NCBI GenBank assembly: GCA_947498505.1
Contig: CANMKG010000003.1
Location: 124,001 to 188,000 of the forward strand
From: an uncultured Maribacter sp.
Lineage (GTDB): Bacteria; Bacteroidota; Bacteroidia; Flavobacteriales; Flavobacteriaceae
Reading direction: 5' to 3'
Length of the DNA stretch: 64,000 nucleotides
The notes under the pieces were generated by a model, which saw only the letters and a program-made list of their open reading frames with translations, was not told where the DNA came from and did no database searches. How positions within the stretch are numbered: position 1 is the first letter of the stretch; every line of letters starts with the position of its first letter. Below, in pieces: positions 55,073 to 63,200 of this stretch. The position numbers and the translations under genes were made by a program.

Positions 55073-55104
55073 AAAAAATCCGGTTGTAAAACCGGATTTT
55101 TTTT
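55073..55104. terminator. Bidirectional terminator after the desaturase gene
   Basis: AATCCGGTT and AACCGGATT with eight A before and eight T after form a strong stem serving both the desaturase and the convergent HhH-like gene. Confidence 0.85.
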
Positions 55105-55124
55105 GCTTAATATAAGGGGGAATT

Positions 55125-55664
55125 CTAAAGTTTTCCATGTTTGTGTTCATCTTGCCATTTTGCTAATTCACTCCATTTTCCTTCGTAACACATTCTTGCC
55201 TGCATTGGCCATGAAGCAGGGTCGTGAATTTTATAGCGATCTCCACCACCATCTAATACTTTTTGGCAATCTGCAACAGAAGATTCTGATAAAGCTCTCC
55301 AGGTAGATATACCAGAATCATTAAACATTCCAGCAATTTTAGGTCCAATACCTTCAACAACTTTTAAGTCATCTTGTTTAACGGCTTTTCCGAGGGCAGC
55401 TTTAGCAGCCGTAGCATTAAAAGGAATAGCAGTATCGGCAGTAAATGAGGATACAGGTGCTGAGGCTTGAGATGATAATTTTCCATTACAAGCATCTAAA
55501 TCCGCTTGGAGTTTTGCGTTTTTATCTTCTAAAATTTTTAATTGTGCAGAATTATCAATTGTTTTGGCTCTGCTTTTTCCTATTAAATAACCTAAATAAG
55601 CACAAATAGCTCCTACTAAAAAAGGAATTAACCAGCACCAAATATTCATGTTTTCAAAATCCAT
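55125..55664 (-). CDS. Membrane-anchored protein with HhH-like domain
   Basis: In this 179-residue protein, an N-terminal transmembrane helix (about 9-27, CWLIPFLVGAICAYLGYLIG) is followed by a coiled-coil stretch (about 40-60). A C-terminal helix-hairpin-helix-like domain begins LKVVEGIGPKIAGMFNDSGI (about 100-119), with conserved WPMQARMCYEGKW after it. HhH domains of this kind are often found in DNA- or RNA-binding proteins, yet here it is membrane-tethered. It is 26 bases downstream of the double-OmpA gene and probably in one operon with it. The function is unknown. Confidence 0.75.
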   Translation of the reverse strand: MDFENMNIWCWLIPFLVGAICAYLGYLIGKSRAKTIDNSAQLKILEDKNAKLQADLDACNGKLSSQASAPVSSFTADTAIPFNATAAKAALGKAVKQDDLKVVEGIGPKIAGMFNDSGISTWRALSESSVADCQKVLDGGGDRYKIHDPASWPMQARMCYEGKWSELAKWQDEHKHGKL

Positions 55665-55690
55665 AATTATAGTTTTATTGTTATAGTTGT

Positions 55691-56599
55691 TTAGTTCAAA
55701 GTAATTATTGTTCGTCTGTTTTGGGCTCTTCCTTCCTCAGTATCATTACTGGCAATAGGACTACTAGAGCCTTTTGAGGTTGCTTTTATTTTTGAAGCAG
55801 AAATTCCATTTTTTATAAGGTAGTTTTTTGCAAAATTGGCTCTGTCCATTCCAATCTCAATATTTTTTTCATTACTACCTGTGTTATCTGTATGACCTTC
55901 AATTATAGCCATTGCTCCTTCAGCTTTGTCTAAATATTTTGAGATATCAGCAAATTTTTGCCGTTGTTCTGCACTAAGATTTACATGAGTTTGCGCAGTA
56001 TTAAAATTTAACACCAAAGGGTTGTCTTTAATTTTATCATGCAACGTTTTTAACTCATCTTCAGCATTGTCGGCTTTAATTTCAAATTTATAGGAAACGG
56101 GACCCAAAAAAATATCATTTTCTGGAACCATTTCATCTTTTAAAAGACCAAAAGTGTTGATTTGAGTAGATGGAATTCCGTTTTCAACAAAATGATTTTT
56201 AACTGCATTGGCTCTAGCCAATCCTAAATTTGGGAAAGCTGATTCGTTTTTTTCTTCTGATTTATAAAATCCAGTAATATCTACAATTTTTTCGGAGTTT
56301 TCAGCTAAAAAATCTTTTACACTAGCAATTGCATTAGCGATATTTGGGGATAAAGGCGTGTTAAAACGTGAAGCAGAAATTGGAAAATTGTAATTATCAT
56401 TTTCTTGATATTCATAATCACCATCAGCTATTGCAAACGGGTATGATGTGGCTTTTGGAACCGCTTCCTCAACCAAGGTTTCTTTTACAGGGTTATCTTG
56501 TACAATTGTGCCGCATTCACTGCAATACATCATGTAAAAATAGATACCTGCCAGAATTGTAATTACAATTCCAATGAGGTTCGTAGTTGTTTTTGACAT
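55691..56599 (-). CDS. Membrane-anchored protein with two OmpA-like domains
   Basis: In this 302-residue protein, one N-terminal membrane helix (about 7-23) precedes a first OmpA-like module at about 65-175 (SEKIVDITGFYKSEE, ARANAVKNHFVENGIPSTQI) that is degenerate. A canonical OmpA domain (about 195-302) has AIIEGHTDNTGSNEK and RAQNRRTIITLN. OmpA domains bind peptidoglycan. The signal anchor suggests an inner-membrane or periplasmic location rather than an outer-membrane barrel. It is co-oriented with the HhH-like gene. Confidence 0.85.
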   Translation of the reverse strand: MSKTTTNLIGIVITILAGIYFYMMYCSECGTIVQDNPVKETLVEEAVPKATSYPFAIADGDYEYQENDNYNFPISASRFNTPLSPNIANAIASVKDFLAENSEKIVDITGFYKSEEKNESAFPNLGLARANAVKNHFVENGIPSTQINTFGLLKDEMVPENDIFLGPVSYKFEIKADNAEDELKTLHDKIKDNPLVLNFNTAQTHVNLSAEQRQKFADISKYLDKAEGAMAIIEGHTDNTGSNEKNIEIGMDRANFAKNYLIKNGISASKIKATSKGSSSPIASNDTEEGRAQNRRTIITLN

Positions 56600-56878
56600 A
56601 CTAGATATTGTTTAGTGTTTGAACTACAATGTATAAAAAAATGTTAACTAGTTCAAAATGAATGTTAAAAGACATTCATTTTTTATATTGAAGAGAATTA
56701 TTTTTGAGTTATAAAAAGGTTATTTATACAATAAAATTAACCGTTCATATAATTTTGAGTAGATACTGTGCTAAAAATTTAGAAATTTGTAATGCAATAA
56801 GAAAACATCCTTTCTCTCCCGACAAAGTTCCGGCATTTAGAAAGGATTTTTTAGTATTATTTGAATTAGTTAGTAAAA

Positions 56879-56915
56879 CAGCCCTATTATTTGTTTTAAA
56901 TGATAGGGCTGTTTA
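56879..56915 (-). terminator. Terminator of the aldehyde dehydrogenase gene
   Basis: CAGCCCTAT and ATAGGGCTG with a loop of about 18 bases, followed on the minus strand by TTTTACT. On the plus strand the stem is followed by TTTAATTTTT. Confidence 0.65.
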
Positions 56916-56919
56916 ATTT

Positions 56920-58464
56920 TTACAAATCAAATTTTATACCTTGTGCTAAAGGAAGTTCTGTGGTATAGTTTATAGTATTGGTTTGTCGTCTCATATAAAC
57001 TTTCCAGGCGTCAGATCCAGATTCGCGTCCGCCACCTGTTTCTTTTTCGCCACCAAAGGCACCGCCAATTTCGGCTCCAGAAGTACCAATGTTTACATTC
57101 GCAATTCCACAATCACTACCTGCTACCGATAAAAATTGTTCTGCTTCCCGTAAGTTATTGGTCATTATTGCAGAAGATAGCCCTTGTGCGACATTATTTT
57201 GAATGTTTATAGCGTTTTCAACGTCACCAGAATATTTTAATAAATAAAGTACTGGAGCAAAAGTTTCGTGTTGTACAATGTTAAAGTCTGGCTGGGCTTC
57301 AGCAATCGCAGGTTTTACATAGCATCCACTTTCATATCCTTTTCCTTCTAAAACACCACCTTCTACAATTATTTTACCACCTTCTTCAACAACCTTATTT
57401 AAAGCGTTTTGATACATTTTTACCGCATCAGTATCAATTAAAGGACCTACATGATTGTTTTCATCTAATGGGTTTCCAATGCGTAATTGTTTATAGGCAT
57501 CCACAACAGCATTTTTTACAGTTTCGTAAATGGATTCATGAATAATAAGTCTACGCGTTGACGTACAACGTTGTCCAGCAGTACCTACAGCTCCAAAAAC
57601 TGCACCTATGACAGTCATTTTTATATCTGCATCTGGTGTAACAATTATAGCATTGTTTCCTCCAAGCTCTAATAATGATTTTCCTAATCTACTAGCAACT
57701 TCACTTGCTACAATTTTCCCCATTCTTGTAGACCCTGTTGCAGATATAAGTGGAATACGAGTGTCTTTAGTCATAAATTCACCAACAGTATAATCACCAT
57801 TAATCAAACAAGAAACACCTTCAGGTAAGTTGTTTTCAGCAAAAACTTCAGCTGCTATATTTTGGCATGCAATACCACAAATAGGTGCTTTTTCGCTTGG
57901 TTTCCAAACACAAACATCACCACAAACCCAAGCCAAAGCGGTATTCCATGACCATACGGCTACAGGAAAGTTAAATGCAGATATAATACCAACAACACCT
58001 AATGAATGGTATTGTTCGTACATTCTATGTCCAGGACGCTCACTATGCATTGTTAGCCCATGCAATTGACGAGAAAGTCCTACAGCAAAGTCACAGATAT
58101 CAATCATTTCTTGAACTTCACCTAAACCTTCTTGATAACTTTTTCCCATTTCATAGGAAACAAGTTTACCAAGAGACTCTTTTTTTTCTCTTAGTTTTTC
58201 TCCAAATTGACGCACTATTTCACCTCGCTGGGGAGCAGGCATTGTTTTCCATTCATTAAATGCAGAAGTTGCAGACAACATTACCTTTTGGTAGTCTTCT
58301 TTTGTAGTAGTTTTTACTTTCCCAATAAGTTTGCCATCAACAGGAGAGTAGGACGCTATTTCATTTCCGTTTGAAAAGAACGATTTTCCTGTAGAGGTTC
58401 CATCATTAACATCTTTAATTCCTAATTCCTGAAGAGCTTTTTCTATTTCAGATGAAATATTCAT
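56920..58464 (-). CDS. amaB: ALDH7-family aldehyde dehydrogenase
   Basis: This 514-residue NAD-dependent dehydrogenase belongs to the alpha-aminoadipic semialdehyde (antiquitin-like) group. Seen: IISAFNFPVAVWSWN, the NAD motif SATGSTRMGK, the Glu of LLELGGNNAIIV and the Cys of AVGTAGQRCTSTRR (about 300). The family acts in lysine breakdown. In this neighbourhood, next to 3-hydroxyanthranilate dioxygenase, another semialdehyde could be the substrate. The amaB symbol rests on family similarity. It follows DUF1304 by 86 bases. Confidence 0.85.
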   Translation of the reverse strand: MNISSEIEKALQELGIKDVNDGTSTGKSFFSNGNEIASYSPVDGKLIGKVKTTTKEDYQKVMLSATSAFNEWKTMPAPQRGEIVRQFGEKLREKKESLGKLVSYEMGKSYQEGLGEVQEMIDICDFAVGLSRQLHGLTMHSERPGHRMYEQYHSLGVVGIISAFNFPVAVWSWNTALAWVCGDVCVWKPSEKAPICGIACQNIAAEVFAENNLPEGVSCLINGDYTVGEFMTKDTRIPLISATGSTRMGKIVASEVASRLGKSLLELGGNNAIIVTPDADIKMTVIGAVFGAVGTAGQRCTSTRRLIIHESIYETVKNAVVDAYKQLRIGNPLDENNHVGPLIDTDAVKMYQNALNKVVEEGGKIIVEGGVLEGKGYESGCYVKPAIAEAQPDFNIVQHETFAPVLYLLKYSGDVENAINIQNNVAQGLSSAIMTNNLREAEQFLSVAGSDCGIANVNIGTSGAEIGGAFGGEKETGGGRESGSDAWKVYMRRQTNTINYTTELPLAQGIKFDL

Positions 58465-58550
58465 TTTTATAACTTTTTAAGTTCTTATTGTTATATTTTT
58501 GAAACAAATCTACAAATAATAGTCAGCTTAATAACTACTGGAATTAAAAA

Positions 58551-58922
58551 TTAAAGGGACGATTTAGAGAGGATAAGTATTATTGCTATTAATGCTGGTA
58601 AAGCTTGAACAAAAAATATTTTTTTTGAAGCAGTAATTGCCCCATAAATTCCGGCAATAGCAATACAACTCAGAAAAAATAGAGCGACATTATTTTTCCA
58701 GATAAGGTTTTCTATAAAAAAAGCCCATAATAAACCAGCGGATAAAAAACCATTGTATAAACCTTGATTAGCTGCTAATGCTTTTGTAGGCTCAAAAAGT
58801 TCTTTTGGAAAGTTTCTGAATATTTTAGGTCCTTTTGTTGTCCAAGCAAACATTTCAAACCATAAAAAATAACAATGGAGTAATGCTATTATTACTATTA
58901 ATATTTGAATAACTAGACCCAT
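58551..58922 (-). CDS. DUF1304 membrane protein
   Basis: This 123-residue protein has four hydrophobic segments (starting LVIQILIVIIALLHCYFLWF) and the DUF1304 core EMFAWTTKGPKIFR and AANQGLYNGFLSAGLLWA. The family is found in many bacteria with no known function. It begins 13 bases after the 3-hydroxyanthranilate dioxygenase gene and is probably co-transcribed with it. Confidence 0.9.
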   Translation of the reverse strand: MGLVIQILIVIIALLHCYFLWFEMFAWTTKGPKIFRNFPKELFEPTKALAANQGLYNGFLSAGLLWAFFIENLIWKNNVALFFLSCIAIAGIYGAITASKKIFFVQALPALIAIILILSKSSL

Positions 58923-58935
58923 GTTTTGTTATGTT

Positions 58936-59475
58936 TTAATTATCAGCAGTAAATCTTTCATCAACGGGCATTTCTGTATTACAATTAGAGCAGGTTCGTA
59001 ATGTTTTTGAACCATAAAAATCTTTAAAATGCTTTAGAAAATCCTTTTCAATATCATTTAGTGTAAAATATACATCATGTAACTTGGTGTTACAATTATC
59101 ACAAAACCATAACAGACCGTCTTTAGCATTTAGGTCGGCTCTCTTTTGTTCAATTACTAAGCCTATTGAGTTTTCATGACGTACCGGAGAATGAGGAACT
59201 TTAGCAGGATGAAGATACATATCACCAGGTCCTAATTTCATAGTTCTTTTTTTGTTGTCTTCTTGAATATGAACTTCAATGTGACCTTCTAACTGGTAAA
59301 AAAGTTCTTCGGTTTCATTATAGTGATAGTCTTTACGAGCATTTGGACCAGCTACTATCATTACAATGTAATCACCAGCATCTTTATAAAGGTTTTTATT
59401 ACCAACAGGAGGTTTTAAGGAATCTCTATTTTCCTCAATCCATTTTGTAAGGTTGAATGGTGCTTGTATTGCCAT
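58936..59475 (-). CDS. nbaC: 3-hydroxyanthranilate 3,4-dioxygenase
   Basis: This 179-residue cupin opens the ring of 3-hydroxyanthranilate, a kynurenine-pathway step leading to quinolinate (NAD synthesis or tryptophan breakdown). The iron site is in YHYNETEELFYQLEGH (His and Glu) and HPAKVPHSP (His). The C-terminal rubredoxin-like iron site has CDNC and CSNC pairs. This second metal site is typical of the bacterial enzyme. It is the first gene of a cluster with DUF1304 and ALDH7. Confidence 0.95.
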   Translation of the reverse strand: MAIQAPFNLTKWIEENRDSLKPPVGNKNLYKDAGDYIVMIVAGPNARKDYHYNETEELFYQLEGHIEVHIQEDNKKRTMKLGPGDMYLHPAKVPHSPVRHENSIGLVIEQKRADLNAKDGLLWFCDNCNTKLHDVYFTLNDIEKDFLKHFKDFYGSKTLRTCSNCNTEMPVDERFTADN

Positions 59476-59536
59476 AGACTAGTTTTTTGGAAAGTTAAAA
59501 AAAAGCTATGACATTATAAGTGCCAGAGTTACCTAA

Positions 59537-60016
59537 CTATTGGTTTATAAAAAGCTGAGTATAATAATATTCTCCTACCTCATTTTTTTTAACACTAACG
59601 GCAGTGTCAGTAAAATCACCTTCAATAGTTGCTTTATGATTAGTGCTGGAAAGCCACTTTTCAAAAGCTTTATTAGCAGTATCATAATTTCTTGCTACAT
59701 TTTCAGCAATGTTTTTGACATCAAATTGATTAGAAATTTTAGAAGCCCTGGAACTGAAATTATCATGACTTAAACTTCCTTTAGCTATCATATAGTCGTT
59801 GTGAAGATTAGCTTGTTCGTAGGCAAACTCATTGTGGATTAAAACAGATTTTCCAATAGATACCCTGTAATCGTTTACGATGTTTAGTAATTCTGCCTCA
59901 ATTTCAAGGGCATTTTCGGCTTCAATGTTTGCTGTACTTTCTACTGCCTCTTTACTACAAGAAGCACTTAGTAATACAAACAGAACATAGAATGCCATAC
60001 GCATTCTCATTTTCAT
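59537..60016 (-). CDS. CAP-domain lipoprotein
   Basis: This is a 159-residue protein from the ATG at 60016 (MKMRMRMAFYVLFVLLSASC, lipobox with Cys20); ten further residues from 60046 begin with TTG and are unlikely. The mature part is a CAP/SCP domain: ELLNIVNDYRVSIGKSVLIH, LSHDNFSSRA, IAENVARNYDTANKAFEKWL. CAP proteins are secreted or surface proteins of varied and mostly unproven function. It is divergent from the alpha-2-macroglobulin-like gene with 277 bases between starts. Confidence 0.9.
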   Translation of the reverse strand: MKMRMRMAFYVLFVLLSASCSKEAVESTANIEAENALEIEAELLNIVNDYRVSIGKSVLIHNEFAYEQANLHNDYMIAKGSLSHDNFSSRASKISNQFDVKNIAENVARNYDTANKAFEKWLSSTNHKATIEGDFTDTAVSVKKNEVGEYYYTQLFINQ

Positions 60017-60090
60017 ATATTGTTCTCTTTGAAGTAGGCCATTCAATGCCTAAGTAGGTAAATCTAAGAAAGGGGTTCTCGTGTTCTTTT

Positions 60091-60140
60091 CGTTGAAAAG
60101 GGGCATTCAACGGTGTAATGTTATAAAAATAATATTACAC
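60091..60140. promoter_or_regulatory. Two adjacent inverted repeats between the CAP and macroglobulin genes
   Basis: CGTTGAA and TTCAACG (60091-60112) are immediately followed by GTGTAAT..ATTACAC with an inner TTAT/ATAA stem (60113-60140). Neither is followed by a T run, so they look like operator or leader structures in a divergent promoter region. Confidence 0.45.
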
Positions 60141-60293
60141 GAAGATGAAGTTTAACATTATTTCGATGAAAAGCATTTTTTAACCATAAAATGAATTTCC
60201 AGCGTATATAATGTATAACATATTTTATTTCCCTATAAATAGGGATTGTTATGTTCCATTTGTTGGTTAATTTTGATTTAAACTCTTGCCTTT

Positions 60294-63200
60294 ATGAAAG
60301 TTAATGTTATTTCGTTACTATTTTTCGGTTTTGTACTTATACTAGGATGTACCTCAAAAGAAGATAAAACAGCAAATACCTTTAGTGATTTAAGCAAATA
60401 TGAAACATATGTTTCAGAAGTAAGTCACGGAATAATTTCTACTAAAAGCGATGTGCGTGTAGTATTACAACAACCTGTTTCTGGTTGGGAGAATGGAAAT
60501 GAGCAAGATAAAAAACTGTTATTAGTCTCACCAAAAGTTAAGGGTAGAGTAGTTTCATTAGATGATAGAACCATAGCTTTTATTCCAGAAAAGGGTTTTA
60601 AACAAGATACGGAATACAGTTTTACATTTAATCTTGGAGAAATTGAAAAAAGCGCTTCTAATGAGATTAAAAAGATGGTTTTTGGGGTGAAAACGTTAAA
60701 ACAGCAGTTTAATGTTTATACTGAAGCGTTACAATCGTATTCAAAAGATTGGCAATATCTAAAAGGACAAATTAGGTGTGCCGATGTTTTATCGTTGGAA
60801 ACAGCCAAAGAGTTAATTAGCGTCAAACAAAACGGTAAGGAAGTTAAGATAAAGTTTGAAGAGTATACAAATGGAGAGTCCCAGTTTTATTTTAAGATAG
60901 ACAGTATCCCACGTTTAGATGATGATTCAGTGTTAGATGTTTCATGGGATGGTGCTAAATTTAATATTGAAAGTTCGGGTAACAATTCAATTACAATTTC
61001 CGGAAAAAATAACTTTACCGTCTTAGAAGCCACGGTAGAACCAAGTGCTAAATCGGTTATACATATTAATTTTTCTGATCCTGTAAAAAAGGCACAAAAT
61101 TTTAAAGGACTTGTAGTGCTTGAAGGGGACAATAACCCAAAATTTAGTGTCAATGGAAACTTATTAAAGGTGTTTCCATCAGTAGACTTAAAAGGAACCG
61201 TTAAACTAGAAGTGTTTGAAGGGGTTTTGAGTGTAGATGGAAAAAAGCTTAAAAATAAATTTGAGGAACGTATAGCTTTTGAACAAATTTTGCCTCAAGT
61301 AAGATTACTTTCAAACGGAACTTTATTACCCTCTTCAAGTAATTTAAAAATAAACTTCGAAACCGTTAATTTAAAAGCTGTTGATGTAACAGTGTTGAGA
61401 ATCTATGAGAATAATGTATTGCAGTTTTTGCAGCATAACAATTTAAACGGAGGAGGTAATTTAAGGGCTGTAGCACGACCTATTGCCAAAAAGAAAATTG
61501 TAATTGAAAACAGTTTTTCTAATACAAACGGAAAATGGATAGCTCATGCACTGGATTTAAAAACATTAATTACTCCAGACCCTGGGGCTATATACAGAGT
61601 GGAGTTTAATTTTAAACCTGCGTATAGTCGGTATAAATGTGATACAACAAACTTTCCTGAAGAAAAAGTTGAAGAGGATTTTGATGAGGAAGAAGAAAAC
61701 AGTGCTTGGGATGGTGTTGAAAATTACTATAACGATTATTATGGGTATCGCTGGAGCGAACGTGAAAACCCATGTCATACCTCCTATTATTACGATAAAA
61801 AAGTTGGGATAAATGTTCTTGCTTCAGATTTAGGCGTAACCATTAAAAAAGGAGTAAACAAAAGTTATTTTATAGCAGTAAACAATCTTTTGGATACCAA
61901 TCCCGTGGCAGGAGCAAAGGTGACTTTTTTCAATTTTCAGCAGCAAGAAATAGGCGATGTTCTTACCAATAATGAAGGGATATCATTTTTTGATGCTGAT
62001 AAGAATGCCTTTTTTGCAGTGGCTGAGTATAACAATCAAAAAACCTATGTAAGGTTAAATGATGGTAATGCATTATCCGTTAGTAAGTTTAATGTTTCTG
62101 GTGTTAAACTACAAAAAGGAATAAAAGGATTTATTTTTGGAGAGCGCGGAGTTTGGCGCCCTGGAGATCAAATATTTCTTTCGTTTATGTTAAACGATAA
62201 TGCCAATAAATTACCTCAAAATCATCCCGTAAAACTTGAGGTTATAAATCCATATAACAAAGTAGTTTATAGAAAAGTTAAAACTTCTGGTGTAAATAAT
62301 TTTTATCAATTTAATGTAAAAACTAATGAAGATGCTCCAACCGGAAATTGGTTGGTAAAAGTATCGGTCGGTGGAGCACGTTTTACTAAAACTCTAAAAA
62401 TTGAAACCATTAAGCCTAACCGATTAAAAATAAAATCCGATTTTGAAGAAGATATATTAAGTGGTAAAAAACCTGTAGTCGGAAATCTAGAGGTAAAATG
62501 GCTACATGGGGCAATAGCTAAAAATTTAAATGCTGATATTACTGCAAAGTTTAGTGCTTCAAGTACAACATTTAAAACTTTTCCTGGGTATGTTTTTGAT
62601 GATCCTACACGTAAATTTAGTGCTGAAGAACAAGTAGTTTTTAATGGTAAAATTGATGAACAAGGTAAGGCTAATTTTGCCTTAAATACTAACTTAAAAG
62701 GGAAAGCTCCAGGGATGCTAAAAACTGCTTTTGTTACCAAGGTTTATGAAAATGGAGGTGATTTTAGCACAGATGTATTTACAAAAACGTATTCACCATA
62801 TAAAACGTATATAGGAATTAATACACCTAAGGGAGATAAGGCAAGAGGAATGCTTTTAACCGATGTTAAGCACAAGTTTGAGATTGTATCTGTCGACCAA
62901 AATGGAAACCCTAAGGCTGCCAAAAATTTAGAAGTTACCATATACAAAGTTAACTGGCGTTGGTGGTGGGATACCTCTGAAGAAAACCTTTCGAGTTATA
63001 GTAATAGTAGTTATAGAGAAAAAGTTTTTGATAAAAGTATTAGTACAAATTCAAAAGGTAAAGCGGTATTTGATTTTGAATTAAAGTATCCAAATTGGGG
63101 AAGGTATTTGGTGCATGTTAATGATGTAAATGGCGGTCATTCAACTGGAAAAACTATATATATAGATTGGCCAGGGTGGGCAGGAAAATCAAGAAAAGGA

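Noticed and set aside
55103-55306. Plus-strand 67-residue frame after the desaturase
   Set aside because: Shadow of the HhH-like gene on the minus strand, beginning next to the terminator.
56704-56916. 70-residue plus-strand frame before the ALDH7 gene
   Set aside because: It begins at TTG, has no recognisable family, and its end coincides with the terminator stem at 56879-56915.
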